Positions 1 through 10,440 of a DNA stretch of 64,000 bases are shown here, in pieces (the first letter of the stretch is position 1; every line of letters starts with the position of its first letter). The notes beneath the pieces were generated by a model. That model was not told the DNA's origin. It saw only the letters and a list, made by a program, of their open reading frames with translations, and made no database searches. Position numbers and translations under genes: made by a program. Where the stretch lies: NCBI GenBank assembly GCA_947623455.1, contig OX392530.1, positions 250,501 through 314,500 on the forward strand. The letters are read 5' to 3'. The DNA comes from Mimachlamys varia. Lineage: Eukaryota > Mollusca > Bivalvia > Pectinida > Pectinidae.

Positions 1-548
1 TCTTTAGCTAATGAGGATCTAGATTGATAAAATGGTGTCTTCCCACTCAGCCAACAGTTAGTATAGGGTACAGGTAGTGTTGTTACAGAGTGAGAACAAT
101 TAGGTACTAATTGCAGGTAAGGCTATAGGAAAATAACACTTAAGTATATTTTGTCTTATATTTTGGAAGAAACTATTGACTGACTTGGTGATAATCATCC
201 TCAATAGTACAATAATTTGTTTCAATAGTTTTCAAATTCTAACCCTTTAATGACATGACAAAAATTGATTTCCTCATTGAAATTGATTGAGCTATCATAC
301 CTATAACATTACTCAGGTGACCGCTAAGGCCCTTTGGCCTCTTCTTATATATGGGGGTGAGGTTATCAGACAACTGTATGTATCTTGGGGCAGGTCTAAG
401 AATTTTGGGGTATTAGAAGTTAGGTCACATTTGTGATATATCATTGTATAGTCAATTCTAGCTGAGGTATTGCAAAAATGCATAACAATATATTAATAAT
501 TCTTTATATCGTAAGTAGACATGGATTTATCCAAATTGTTTTTAACAG
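1..548. other. intron or upstream sequence of gene 1
   Basis: No exon could be supported here. The segment ends in a pyrimidine-rich stretch and an AG at 547-548 that serves as acceptor for the exon at 549. Bases 313-350 (ctcaggtgaccgctaaggcc and following) resemble the tail of a dispersed repeat that I recall as common in bivalve genomes. No second clear copy is present in this window, so that is only an impression. Confidence 0.45.
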
Positions 549-756
549 AGAAATACTAACCTGGAGATGGGACTGGCTAAGTATGACTTAGCTAAATATA
601 TTCCTCCTGTGGAATCTCCAAAGGAGACTGGTTATGACCCGGAACATGGAGGAGACACATCAGATGTCAGTGACGAGGAAACTGGTGATGATGTGATGAT
701 ACAGGATGAGTTAGCAGTCGAGATGGACCTAGATACTTCAGATGATGACTTGTCAA
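549..756 (+). CDS. gene 1, first visible exon (phase 0 in, phase 1 out)
   Basis: The acceptor is tttttaacag|AGA and the donor is TCAA|GTAACT. The exon encodes 69 residues including MAKY-like MGLAKYDLAKYIPP and an Asp/Glu-rich end (EMDLDTSDDD). The ATG at 567 is internal, because the frame is open back to the acceptor. It is therefore not claimed as the start of the protein. Confidence 0.8.
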
Positions 757-3700
757 GTAACTGCAATTCACTGTTTTATATTTAACCTTCCGAGTCTTTA
801 CACACAGCTTTGTTCTCAATTCTTTCCTTTATTTTTTAATGCCCTTAAAGGTCACATTCAGTTTGAGGTGGTAACATTTGTACCCTCTAAAGACATTACC
901 ATCGTCCACAATTATGACCTTTGGTTTGATGTCTTAGTTCTTTGTTGAGCTCTTTAGCCATTCGGTACATGTATCTAAGAATCTAGAATTAAGAAAACTG
1001 TTTAAAAGTTTTCTAAAGCCCATATATCCAACAGGTCTTAAAAAAAGATATTTCATAAGAAAATATTGGACTGGTGCTAAATATGTCACTTATAATCTCA
1101 TTTTACCTTGTAGTTACAAACAAAGGCTATACACATTCCAAAGTATGGAAGTCCAGTAAGTTAAAACCAACAAGGAAGGCTGATCTACATAGCAGTCAGT
1201 TTGACTCTGTGGATGGTGACCCTGGTCAGATACGTAACCCCAGCTTCTCTTCTGTTGGGGCAGTGTTTGGTAGGTAGCATGATCTTAGTATAGAGGTAGT
1301 AATGATGAAGCCTCATTTAATAGTCCTATATAGCATTTACAACCCCAAGAGAGAATTTTTGTCCCGTTTTTTTTCCCTACATGTGTTTATTCCATTATAA
1401 TGAAATGTTTTTGCCCTATGCTGTTGTATTACATATCATGAAATGTTTTTGCCGTACACTGTTGTATTCCATTATCATATGTTTTTGCCGTACGCTGTTG
1501 TATTCCATTATCATGAAATAGTTTTACCCTACGTTAGTATGATTTATTAGTGTGAAATTATTTTGGTCCACCAATTCTGGCTGGCACCCCTCAAGACCAG
1601 TCACTTTAAATATAACTTCAATCAAGAAGTACAACAGCCCAATAGGGGATTGTTACCTATGTGAACTATTCCTTACTTTCATTGTTGTGATATATCTACA
1701 GAAAGATGTGGTGTTGTGCATGTCCATGAAAACAGAAAGGTTATTGGCAGCAGCAAAGCCGAGGACCACATGACGAAATGTGCTATACAGGACGTGTATG
1801 AGTTACATCAAAATTCACAAGTCCCTGCCGCTTACTGTGCACCGTATTCCAGTGTAAGTGTCTTATTGCATTACTGCTGTCTCTGTGAATTATTAAACCA
1901 AACAAAAGTATGATCACTTAGAGTATTGGCTATTGAGGTAGTACTGTTTACAGTTAATCCATCTATCTATCCTCCGTCCATTCTCATTCTATAGCTCACT
2001 TGCCTGAAGGGCACTGACATAAAATAATGAGCATGTTGGGATGAAAGGCTGACAATTTTGTTCAAATGAATGACCCTGACTTACAGGTCAGAAATCTTCC
2101 ATCAACTTCCCAATAACAAAATGCCCAGGTTACTGCTGTTGGATCTGCAGTATGCTGGAATGAATCCAAGTTTGTTCAAATGAATGACCTTGGCACTTTC
2201 AAGGTTATAGTGGTGAAAAGTTTTAAAATCTTCAAACAACTTCCCAATAACAAAATGCCCAGGTTACTGCTATTGGATCTGCAGTATGCTGGAATGAACC
2301 CAAATTTGTTCAAATGAATGACCTTGACACTTGTTGCATGCTGAAATGAAGGGTTTTCAAATTAAAATGAATGACCTTAATCCTTTTGTTCAAGGTCACA
2401 TTGATCAAATGTAACAACTTTTCTTCTCAGTAACCGAAGTTAGTTGTGCATTGTCCAGATTTTGAGGTGATTTGAAAAAACAATATAGCAAATTGGCTAC
2501 CATCTTAATAGTTTCTGATTGCTATTTCTTGAGAGGTGCTGGACCAGGATCCTCCTAAAATTCCATATGCAGGTTCCCCTTTTCCTCTAGTTTTGCATAT
2601 TTCTGTTTGCCAGCTGATCTGAAAAATGAGTTTTTTTGACAAGCTGAAGGGGGCCATCTTGGATTTTGGCAGGAATGCCTAGTTTGTTATTGCTTTTTCA
2701 TGACAAGTCCTGGATGGGTTTTTTTTCAAATTTTATATGCAGGTTTGCATTGATCTGTTATTGTGCGTTGTCCAATTATTTGAAATTGATCCAAAAAACC
2801 AAAATGGCAGATATGAGGCAATTGAAATCTTTGATTTTGACTGTAATACAGTCATGTATTTTATAACAATTTTTTGACAAGCTGATATATGTACTTAAAA
2901 AACCCCCATAAATATTTGTTTTCCCTGTGAATACATCAGTGCTCATATCTGATCTATTTTCAGATATATAAATTTCACCTACCTGATATATACTGAAATA
3001 TGTTCATAATTACATCCATTAGGGTAAGAAAGCTATTTATGGTTACGGATTGTAAGCGAAAATAGCTTTCTAACCCTGGGAGCTTTCGCACAACATGCTA
3101 TTTCAGTACTTTGATTTGAAAAGACACTGACCTACGTCGTTTCTGTTGGATATATACCTAAAGTGCCTAAGTACCTTACAAGTACATTGCTGGCTCTGCT
3201 AATTGCTCAATCAAGCCTTTATCAAAACTTATATAATTCTACCACTCTTACCACTCCAGTACATATAGATTAGGACTTCATTGTTATTGTGACACAATTT
3301 TTTTTAAATGTAGATTTTATAAAGCTTGAAAGATCAGTCTTTAATACCCCCTCCTTAATAATGTTTCATTTTTTAAAATGTTAAATGGTTCTGCCCTATA
3401 CACTACCATACATCTTACAAAACTGAAAGAACAACTTCGATCATAAATTATGAGAGCTTTCTTATCCAAGATAGGTGGACAACAATGCAGATATGATGGT
3501 TGTGCGCTATCTTGGGCTAAGATAAAATAATATGTTCTGAGAAAGATACAGTACGAATGATTGTTTTCCTGGTTAACAATATATCTTTGTGGAGTTTGGA
3601 GAAAAAATTTCCAGCAAACAATGCTCCACTCTTGGCGGACTTGTTTTTGTTTTCATACGAGGTTGAATTTTTCGAGGAGCTAATCAGGACAGGTAACAGA

Positions 3701-6700
3701 AGCCTTGCCATATCTTTCAGTTTCACTTTCAGGTATATCAACAGTGTGTTGACCTATTTGATCGTATATACCTTCTGAACTTGAAATCATGAACACATCA
3801 GACTCTTTTACATTAGTTACCTACTCTGCTCTTTACTTAAACTATGACCAACATAGTTAGCTTATACTGCTAAGCTGTTATGGTAAACATGACAATTTTC
3901 CATTCTTATTTTATTGTATGGTTGCCATCTTTGTATGATAGAGAAATATTCTGTGTCCTTATATGATATGAAGGTGGGTGATGTTAGCCCACTATCATCA
4001 GATGCTGTGTTCCTACAAGCACATTACATGAGGATATTGATCCAAGTCATTCATTTGCTTTTTATGCAGTCTTCATCAGAGGAAGAAACTCCACTTCAAA
4101 ATGATAAAGGTCGCTGTAAGAGCAGGAAAACTGCCAGCCCAAACACAGCCAAAGTTGAAGTTATTGGTAATTCAAAGGTCCTGATTGGTCAGACCCCTAG
4201 AGGGATAAGACAGTAAGTATCACAAGTCCTGATTGGTCAGACCCCTAGAGGGATAAGACAGTAAGTATCACAAGTCCTGATTAGTCAGACCACTAGAGGG
4301 ATAAGACAGTAAGTATCACAAGTCCTGATTGGTCAGACCCCTAGAGGGATAAGACAGTAAGTATCACAAGTCCTGATTAGTCAGACCACTAGAGGGATAA
4401 GACAGTAAGTATCACAAGTCCTGATTAGTCAGACCACTAGAGGGATAAGACAGTAAGTATCACAAGTCCTGATTGGTCAGACCACTAGAGGGATAAGACA
4501 GTAAGTATCACAAGTCCTGATTAGTCAGACACCTAGAGGGATAAGACAGTAAGTATCACAAGTCCTGATTGGTCAGACCCCTAGAGGGATAAGACAGTAA
4601 GTATCACAAGTCCTGATTGGTCAGACCCCTAGAGGGATAAGACAGTAAGTATCACAAGTCCTGATTAGTCAGACCACTAGAGGGATAAGACACTAAGTAT
4701 CACAAGTCCTGATTGGTCAGACCACTAGAGGGATAATACAGAAAGTATCACAAGTCCTGATTGGTCAGACCCCTAGAGGGATAAGACAGTAAGTATCACA
4801 AGTCCTGATTAGTCAGACCACTAGAGGGATAAGACAGTAAGTATCACAAGTCCTGATTAGTCAGACCACTAGAGGGATAAGACAGTAAGTATCACAAGTC
4901 CTGATTGGTCAGACCACTAGAGGGATAAGACAGTAAGTATCACAAGTCCTGATTAGTCAGACACCTAGAGGGATAAGACAGTAAGTATCACAAGTCCTGA
5001 TTGGTCAGATACCTAGAGGGATAAGACAGTAAGTATCACAAGTCCTGATTAGTCATACCCCTAGAGGGATAAGACAGTAAGTATCACAAGTCCTGATTAG
5101 TCATACCACTAGAGGGATAAGACACTAAGTATCACAAGTCCTGATTAGTCAGACACCTAGAGGGATAAGACAGTAAGTATCACAAGTCCTGATTGGTCAG
5201 ATACCTAGAGGGATAAGACAGTAAGTATCACAAGTCCTGATTAGTCATACCACTAGAGGGATAAGACACTAAGTATCACAAGTCCTGATTAGTCAGACAC
5301 CTAGAGGGATAAGACAGTAAGTATCACAAGTCTTGATTGGTCAGACCACTAGAGGGATAAGACAGTAAGTATCACAAGTCCTGATTGGTCAGAGCTGCAG
5401 AGGGATACGACAGTAAGTATCACAAGTCCTGATTGGTCAGAGATGTAGAGGGATAATACAGTAAGTATCACAAGTCCTGATTGGTCAGACCCCTAGAGGA
5501 ATTAGACAGGAAGTATCACAAGTCCTGATTGGTCAGAGCTGTAGAGGGATGAGACAGTAAGTATAGGCCTGGTCATTAGTGGATAATAGGAAAGTATAAA
5601 ATTTAATACAGTATGAAGGTTTTCATGCCCATTAATTTTTTAATTTTATCCGTACAGTAGTTTTTTACCTTCACTTGTAAACTTCATGAACTGCAAAAAA
5701 AATCCCCAAGTGAATCCAAGTGGAGATCCATCATAAGCAAAAGCAATCAACCATCATTTTGCTATCTATGTAGTCACAGACATATCTTTGAGTTAATTGA
5801 AGGTTTACATTTTATAGCCAAGAAGGCTGTTATGTTGTCAAATTTCAATTTTGATTTCAATTTCATAATTTTGAATACGTTGCAGACGACAGTTTCAACA
5901 GATGGCTGGGCAGACATCATTAGTGGACTTTGCCCAGGAAGTATTGCTAGGGGACACTCATGCCAGGACTCGGATGCTGAAAGAGTTTTACACAAAGAAA
6001 AACCTAGAACTGTCTAAAATCTTCCAGGAATCTCAGCAGCAGCAGCAGCAGTCATCTTCTAGAAATGGTACAGTATACCGTATATCTTAAGATGGGCATG
6101 CATTATCATCCCCGATTAAAAACTAAAGATGTAGTTCGGCCCAAAAGAATTAATTACTTGGTTCTCAGGCCAAAATAGATGAGGAAGATACGCAATTTTT
6201 TTTCATTTTACCAGGCAAAAATGACATGAGGAAGGCATTTTGTTTTATTGTTTTCAGGAAAAAAACAGCATTTTCGCGCAAGTATTTAGAAATTAATTTA
6301 AAATGAAGATAAATATCTTATTAGTTATAAACAATCAGCTATCAATTATTAGTAAATAATGATGAAAGTGTTTTCAATACATTTGTCTGTGTCTTTTGTC
6401 AGATTCTATCTAAACTTTTCGGGAGAAATTATTTGCACAGTTTGTGTGGGAACGACCACGTTCCCAGATCAGTGTTGCCAGTTTTTTTTGTAGAATAGAT
6501 ATCGGCCATTGTACAGGCCTCCGAAAAACCATCGACAATGTTTCATGGTAGGATTACTGATCCTCCCTTCCTTATTTATACAGAAATAAGTGCCATATTC
6601 TCTGTCGCCTCTGTGAGAAACCGTCGCGGTAGATAAGTCACGGTCATTTCAATGCTTGTTTGCATTTGCTTTTATTCAAACATTTTAATGACTTTGGTGA

Positions 6701-7770
6701 CTTACCAGTAAAAACAACATGCGGAAAACAACATTTTCTGGATTTTTTTTAAAGACGGCGGCTGGCGCATTCCAAATTTTCTTTTTTTATTACTTTTATG
6801 ATAAAATCGGAAATGTGGTGCCCTAAAAGTTTTGGCCTTATCCAGTAAATGAAAAAAAACAACATAATATACTTTTTTCCCATTTCATTTTCTTTGTAAT
6901 TAAAATTTTGCTTTGAATTTTTCTTTTGTAGAACCTTCGAGCAGAAGAAGATCTTCGAAAAAGCACAGAAAAGTGACAGACAACCCTACTTTAGGGGTGA
7001 ATTACATGTCAGACAGTGAGTCTCTGGGAACAAAGATGTTGGTACCAACCAGCAGCCGGGAAAGTGAACCCTCAGAAAGCTTAGAAATTGGCAGGACGGT
7101 CAAAAAGAGAAAAGTCCATACACCTATGACAACAAGAACTCGAGTACCCCGGAAACAGAGTGTTAGTAGTAATAGAAGTGGCATTCATGGTATAGCGATG
7201 TCGCCTATGTGGTCATTTCAAATGTCAGACAAGGAAGGGGAGGCACCAAGAACTGGACAGGAATTCGAAGGGCCTCATTCTACAGAACTTCTGGAAGAAA
7301 TGGGTTTGGAGGTAAAGAGCAAGGTGTCTAAACAGACGGATGACGTAAATCTGGACATGTCTGTTTATGAAGACATAGATGACATATTCCTTATAGATGG
7401 GAAGTCCTCTAAACAGAAACCACCTCCAAATAAGGGAAAAGAGAGGGAAACCGTCACAGGTAAAGTTACCCCAGGTAACACAGCAGACAGTGACCGACCA
7501 GTCTCTGTGTCAGAATCCAGTGTTCCTCTTCTTGATGATAGCACTCTTAAGGATGATAGTTTTGACTGCTTTAGTGACCCTCTGAAATGGAAGAAGAAAA
7601 AGAAAGCATTGCCACACACAGGGGTGGACAAACTCATCTCTGAAGGAGATGCCAACTTCTTAAGCCTCTTTGAAAGAGGAAAAATGAGAAAGAAAGACAA
7701 AGTCGTACCTCCTGTGGAAATAAAAGATGACAGCAAAGGTTTGGCAGAACAGACCCCAAGTCTGTTCTGA
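549..7770 (+). CDS. gene 1: C-terminal 559 residues of a Ser/Lys-rich, probably nuclear protein (six exons)
   Basis: Joining 549-756, 1114-1269, 1702-1853, 4070-4212, 5886-6067 and 6932-7770 gives 1680 nt, a single open frame of 559 codons plus TGA. All five junctions are GT-AG and agree in phase (1, 1, 0, 2, 1), which is strong evidence that the model is right. The first visible exon is internal, so the N-terminus lies upstream of the window. Visible content: an acidic stretch in the first exon (DVSDEETGDD), a Ser/Glu run (SSSSSEEE), a predicted helix with LVDFAQEVLLGD, six glutamines, and a basic last exon with three nuclear-localisation-like clusters (RRRSSKKHRK near residue 285, VKKRKV near 337, KWKKKKK near 500). 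The make-up suggests a disordered chromatin or DNA-maintenance protein. I do not recognise the family and assign no function. Confidence 0.85.
1114..1269 (+). CDS. gene 1, second visible exon
   Basis: The acceptor is ttaccttgtag|TT and the donor is TTTG|GTAGGT. The exon enters and leaves in phase 1. It encodes a polar, Lys/Ser-rich segment (SKVWKSSKLKPTRK) followed by NPSFSSVGAVF. A second GT four bases downstream (1274) would break the frame into the next exon, so 1269 is preferred. Confidence 0.8.
1702..1853 (+). CDS. gene 1, third visible exon
   Basis: The acceptor is atatctacag|AA and the donor is CAGT|GTAAGT, a near-consensus donor. Joined to the previous exon it reads SVGAVFERCGVVHVHENRK, then a segment with two cysteines and CAIQDVYEL. 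The exon ends in phase 0. Confidence 0.8.
2040..2400 (+). repeat. dispersed intronic repeat, two partial direct copies
   Basis: The words caaatgaatgacctt and cttcccaataacaaaatgcc with what follows occur at about 2097-2200 and again at about 2238-2335 with few changes. Related sequence (caaatgaatgacct, caaggtta) recurs in a gene 2 intron at 60470-60740. This is a non-coding dispersed family of unknown class. Confidence 0.65.
3022..3076. repeat. short inverted repeat (hairpin)
   Basis: agggtaagaaagctattt at 3022 is matched by aaatagctttctaaccct ending at 3076. The arms are about 18 bp with one mismatch and a loop of about 18 bases. It could be the remnant of a small palindromic element. Confidence 0.6.
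3183..3985 (+). mobile_element. decayed reverse-transcriptase element fragment (RT family, copy 1)
   Basis: Frame pieces on + read APLLADLFLFSYEVEFFEEL and SFTFRYIN, then further down YSVSLYDMK. These match the other copies in this window (19520-20360, 9805-10440). The family is recognisable as a reverse transcriptase in which FRYIDD is expected to hold the catalytic aspartates. Here the site reads YINS, and stops and frameshifts break the rest, so the copy is dead. The upstream part (ggctctgctaattgctcaa onward) aligns with 19525 onward. Confidence 0.75.
4070..4212 (+). CDS. gene 1, fourth visible exon; its 3' end lies inside a minisatellite
   Basis: The acceptor is tttttatgcag|TCT and the donor is AGACA|GTAAGT. 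It encodes a Ser/Glu-rich start, a basic middle (KGRCKSRKTASP) and VLIGQTPRGIR. The last 35 bases are the first copy of the 48-bp tandem array that fills the next 1.4 kb. An earlier GT (4165, GTAATT) would run into a stop in the next exon, whereas 4212 joins in frame to 5886. The exon end is therefore set by reading frame as well as by donor strength. Confidence 0.8.
4178..5563 (+). repeat. 48-bp minisatellite, about 29 copies, starting inside a gene 1 exon
   Basis: The core words are tcctgattggtcagac and agagggataagacagtaagt. The period of 48 bp equals 16 codons, so frame is kept from copy to copy, but every complete unit carries an in-frame TAA directly after the CAG. The exon at 4070-4212 ends in the first copy. 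Most copies keep CA|GTAAGT intact; a few are mutated (cactaagt near 4691, 5124 and 5268; cagaaagt near 4740; caggaagt near 5508). A six-base variable slot (ccccta, ccacta, caccta, agctgt) distinguishes copies. Confidence 0.97.
4211..4218 (+). promoter_or_regulatory. splice donor of gene 1 exon 4, amplified by the minisatellite
   Basis: CA|GTAAGT is a near-perfect 5' splice site. It is chosen because splicing from 4212 to 5886 keeps the frame. The same eight bases recur every 48 bp to about 5560. Confidence 0.75.
5886..6067 (+). CDS. gene 1, fifth visible exon
   Basis: The acceptor is aatacgttgcag|ACG and the donor is AATG|GTACAG. The junction with 4212 reads RGIRQRQFQQMAGQTSL without a break. 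A helical segment (LVDFAQEVLLGD, then MLKEFYTKKN) is followed by a CAG-encoded glutamine run and serines. A second AG at 5900-5901 would drop five residues and break phase, so the upstream acceptor is used. Confidence 0.8.
6034..6051 (+). repeat. (CAG)6 microsatellite in coding sequence
   Basis: Six CAG codons give QQQQQQ just before a Ser run in gene 1 exon 5. This is a small, potentially length-variable coding microsatellite. Confidence 0.9.
6068..6931 (+). other. intron 5 of gene 1
   Basis: This AT-rich intron begins GTACAG and ends ttcttttgtag. I see nothing else identifiable in it. Confidence 0.75.
6932..7770 (+). CDS. gene 1, terminal exon with stop codon
   Basis: The acceptor is ttcttttgtag|AA and the stop is TGA at 7768-7770. 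It encodes 279 residues, strongly charged and Ser-rich. Basic clusters RRRSSKKHRK and VKKRKV look like nuclear localisation signals, acidic DMSVYEDIDDIF lies in the middle, and FDCFSDPLKWKKKKK comes near the end. The base composition and lack of stops over 839 bp clearly differ from the AT-rich intron before it. The frames open on the other strand here are shadows. Confidence 0.9.
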
Positions 7771-8490
7771 TATGTTTCGACAGGGTTCCCGTTGCATGCT
7801 TAATGGAATCAAATCAATTTTGTTTATGTCTTTTTCGATAACATCTACATTTTCTTTTATCAAAAAATCCTAATATTGCTGGCATTGATTTTGAATATCA
7901 GTAAGAAGTGTATCTTTCCAACGCCAAAGTTGTGTGTTAAATTTGTGATTTTTGGATGTGCCGAATTTTCAAGAATAAGTTACATTTTATGAGTTTACGG
8001 TGCTACATTATAATATTAAACAAGCAGGTCACTCTGCAAGGATGGTATATAAAGAACCTGTTGACAATGATCAAAGTGGAGCAGTGATATGTAATATGTG
8101 AAACCTGTGACAATTAACTGAGATTTTATATATATATATATATCATCATGGTATGTGTGGGAGATATGTTGAAGCATCTTAATCCCACCCAACTTACACC
8201 TTAAACTCGTTTAAACTGTATCAACTTAACCCTAACCCTGTATCACCTGTGACGATATGATTTCAACATTAAATGCAACTTGTAATGGGTCCAATGTTTA
8301 ATTCCACAATGTATAATAATTATATAATTTAACACAGCCAATATTTTACATGTATGTGAGTGTTTTGCTCATCTTTTCAGAGAGGAAAGGTTGAAAGTTG
8401 AAGTCTTTACTATTTTATCTGAGATATATATACAAGATAAATGTAGATATATTATGTTGTAATAAATTCATTGACGAAAAATTCATATTA
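7771..8490 (+). other. 3' untranslated region of gene 1
   Basis: AT-rich sequence after the TGA, without coding character. It has a short (TA)n run near 8127 and two tandem CCCTAA words near 8228. It probably extends to a poly(A) signal at 8461. Confidence 0.55.
8461..8466 (+). terminator. candidate poly(A) signal AATAAA for gene 1
   Basis: This is a perfect hexamer about 690 bp after the stop. It is followed by AT-rich then T/GT-containing sequence (tatatgtttctctgtatt). It is the best signal in the interval, but transcript ends cannot be seen from sequence alone. Confidence 0.5.
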
Positions 8491-8742
8491 ATCATTATAT
8501 GTTTCTCTGTATTAGTCAGTTAATTGTAAGACCAACAGCTTGTGTCTGAAACCAGTTTTATTGAAAAGAATAAGAAGTCTGTCAGTTTATCATTGATGTT
8601 CGTTTGATTTTAAAATCAGCTTTTTGTAAAGTGTGGAACTTTTTACTTAAAAGCACTAGATTGTCAAAGTTCATTTATTACATATCGCTCATCTTGAATT
8701 CAATAGTTTGTCTGGAGACGTACATGTATGTGATAAAAACAA

Positions 8743-9378
8743 ATCAGAGACTACCAAAGCGTCAACAAAATCATAATCCGAACTCGAAATCAATTAAACT
8801 AGGGGCAAAATAGGAACAAAGGAAAGATTTACATGGAGACTCTCCTAAAAGTACAAGAGAATAAGACCAGGGCCCGTATTCATGAAACCGTGCTCATGCT
8901 CAAGCATGGATTCTGTGCTCAAGCCAGCGTTATTGAAACTCTTCTTAATCACGTCGAAGAGTCAAAAGGTCAATGTAAATGTTGAAAACAGTTTTTTGCT
9001 TCATGTCTATTCAACTTTTTTCCAAAATTTTGACAAAGTTTGACTTTTTAAATAATTTATGGCCAGAACAAGAAAGAAGGCTTGAGCTCGAAATCCATGC
9101 TTGAGCATGAGAACGGTTTCATGAATACGGGCCCAGGTGTTCCAGAAAAGTATGGGTTTTCTGCTTCAACGACGAAACCTGCCATGTAAATCTTTGTCAC
9201 ATCCAAGTAAACATCAAGTTCTCAAAATGAGAGCTGAGTATTATTGTCAACCACAACAAGTAAACACACTAATAAGCAAAGTAAAAAAAACGTCCATCTT
9301 CATATCACACAAAAATACAGAATATGTCTCGATAAGATCAAGATGGCGACCATAAAACTTGCCCTTAGTCCCATGATA
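8743..9378 (-). mobile_element. RT-family fragment (3' end), interrupted by a nested MITE
   Basis: Read on the minus strand, this is the common 3' end of the reverse-transcriptase family: the end of the coding part, then about 270 bp of 3' region ending in the words gacgctttggta and ctctgat. The word agaccaggtgttcc, intact in other copies, is split here by a 261-bp palindromic insertion (8872-9132). Confidence 0.85.
8872..9132. mobile_element. 261-bp MITE with about 42-bp terminal inverted repeats
   Basis: gcccgtattcatgaaaccgt at 8872 is the inverse of the right end, which finishes gaatacgggc at 9132. The match continues through ctcatgctcaagcatgg. The flanks are ccagg at 8867-8871 and 9133-9137, and removing the element plus one ccagg restores the uninterrupted word seen in other copies. 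This is a direct record of an insertion with a 5-bp target duplication. A start two bases earlier would change the inferred duplication. No coding capacity. Confidence 0.9.
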
Positions 9379-9804
9379 TTTTGTTTCCATAAAACAATTA
9401 AAGGAATGCGAGTTTGTGAATTATTGTCTGAGGTTCCCGATTTTGTCTGAGTTTGCTTAAGCTGTCTGTAGTCAAAAGTGTTTTAATAACATTAATACTT
9501 GTTTCATCTCAAAATCATCAACTTTTCTGTTTTTTTTTAAAACATTTTTTTTCAGAATAGTTACTTTGACTGTGTTTGGGAACTGCTTGCTTTATATTTA
9601 AACTGCTAGTTCATCATTTATTTACCGTATATAAGTCATGCACTCCTAAAACTCCATAATGGACTACTTTGAATTGGAGGAGTTTAAATGTGTCGTTACA
9701 AAATAACCAAACCAGGGAAAATAAAATTTGAAAAAAAGACAGATGAATGGCAATAAATATCGGTAATACGACATTATTTACACCAATTATATATTTTACA
9801 ACAA

Positions 9805-10440
9805 GTTTGCTGACCTAGTCGATCGTATATACCATACTGAACTTGAGATTAAAGACACAGTAGACTCTGCTACATTAGCTTCTTACTTCGATCTTTACTT
9901 AAACTTTACCAACACGGGCAACTTACTACTAAGCTGTATGATAAACGTGACGATTTCGATTTTCCGATCGTGAACTTTCCCTTTCTTGAAAGTAACATCC
10001 CTGCTTCTCCATCCAATGGTGTTTACATGTCGCAGTTGATTCGTTATTCTATGACTTGCTCTGAATATCGAGATTTTCTTGATAGATGTCAACTGCTGAC
10101 GAACAAACTTACGGCACAGGGATTCGAGAGGTGCAGGTTGGTGAAGACTAGGGGCAAGTTTTATGGTCACCATCTTGATCTCATCGAGAAATATTCTGTA
10201 TCTTTGTGTAATATGAAGATGAACGTTTTTGAGTTTGCATATTAGTGTGCTTACTTGTTGTGACGACAATGATGACTCGGTTCTCTTTTAATTAATTCAT
10301 TATCATTAATTTTGGCGGGTGTCGTCGATGAAGTGGAAAACGCTAACTCTTCCGGAACACTGGTCTTATTCGCTTGTGCTTTTACAAAAATCTCCATGTA
10401 AATCTTTCCTTTGTTCCTATTTTGCCTTTAGTTTAATCTT
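9805..10440 (+). mobile_element. RT-family fragment with the longest readable C-terminal coding part
   Basis: From 9970 the frame is open for 91 codons to TAG at 10243-10245. It reads GVYMSQLIRY, LLTNKLTAQGFERC and LIEKYSVSLCNMKMNVFEF. The preceding DNA encodes the LYDKRDDF-like motif in another frame, so at least one frameshift is present. About 200 bp of the family's 3' region follow (ggcgggtgtcgtcgatgaag). No catalytic core remains. Confidence 0.85.

Larger units (their letters stand above)
1854..4069 (+). other. intron 3 of gene 1
   Basis: This is a 2.2-kb intron with no supported exon. It holds a dispersed repeat (2040-2400), a short inverted repeat (3022-3076) and a decayed reverse-transcriptase fragment (3183-3985) that ends only about 85 bp before the next exon. 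Confidence 0.7.

Noticed and set aside
4165..4170. Alternative donor GTAATT for gene 1 exon 4
   Set aside because: Joining it to the acceptor at 5886 gives a stop after a few codons. The donor at 4212 keeps the frame and is stronger.
4178..5563. CRISPR-like direct repeats
   Set aside because: The units are contiguous with no unique spacers, in a eukaryotic intron. The same holds for all other arrays in the window.
7365..7736. 123-codon minus-strand frame opposite the last exon of gene 1
   Set aside because: It is a shadow of a Ser/Lys-rich coding exon. The + strand frame has splice support and the stop.
8226..8241. Telomere-like CCCTAA words
   Set aside because: Only two tandem words, in a 3' untranslated region. 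Chance or a very short interstitial motif.
9970..10245. A stand-alone small gene of 91 codons
   Set aside because: It is the C-terminal remnant of the RT family. The same sequence, with frameshifts, occurs in other copies next to the shared 3' region.
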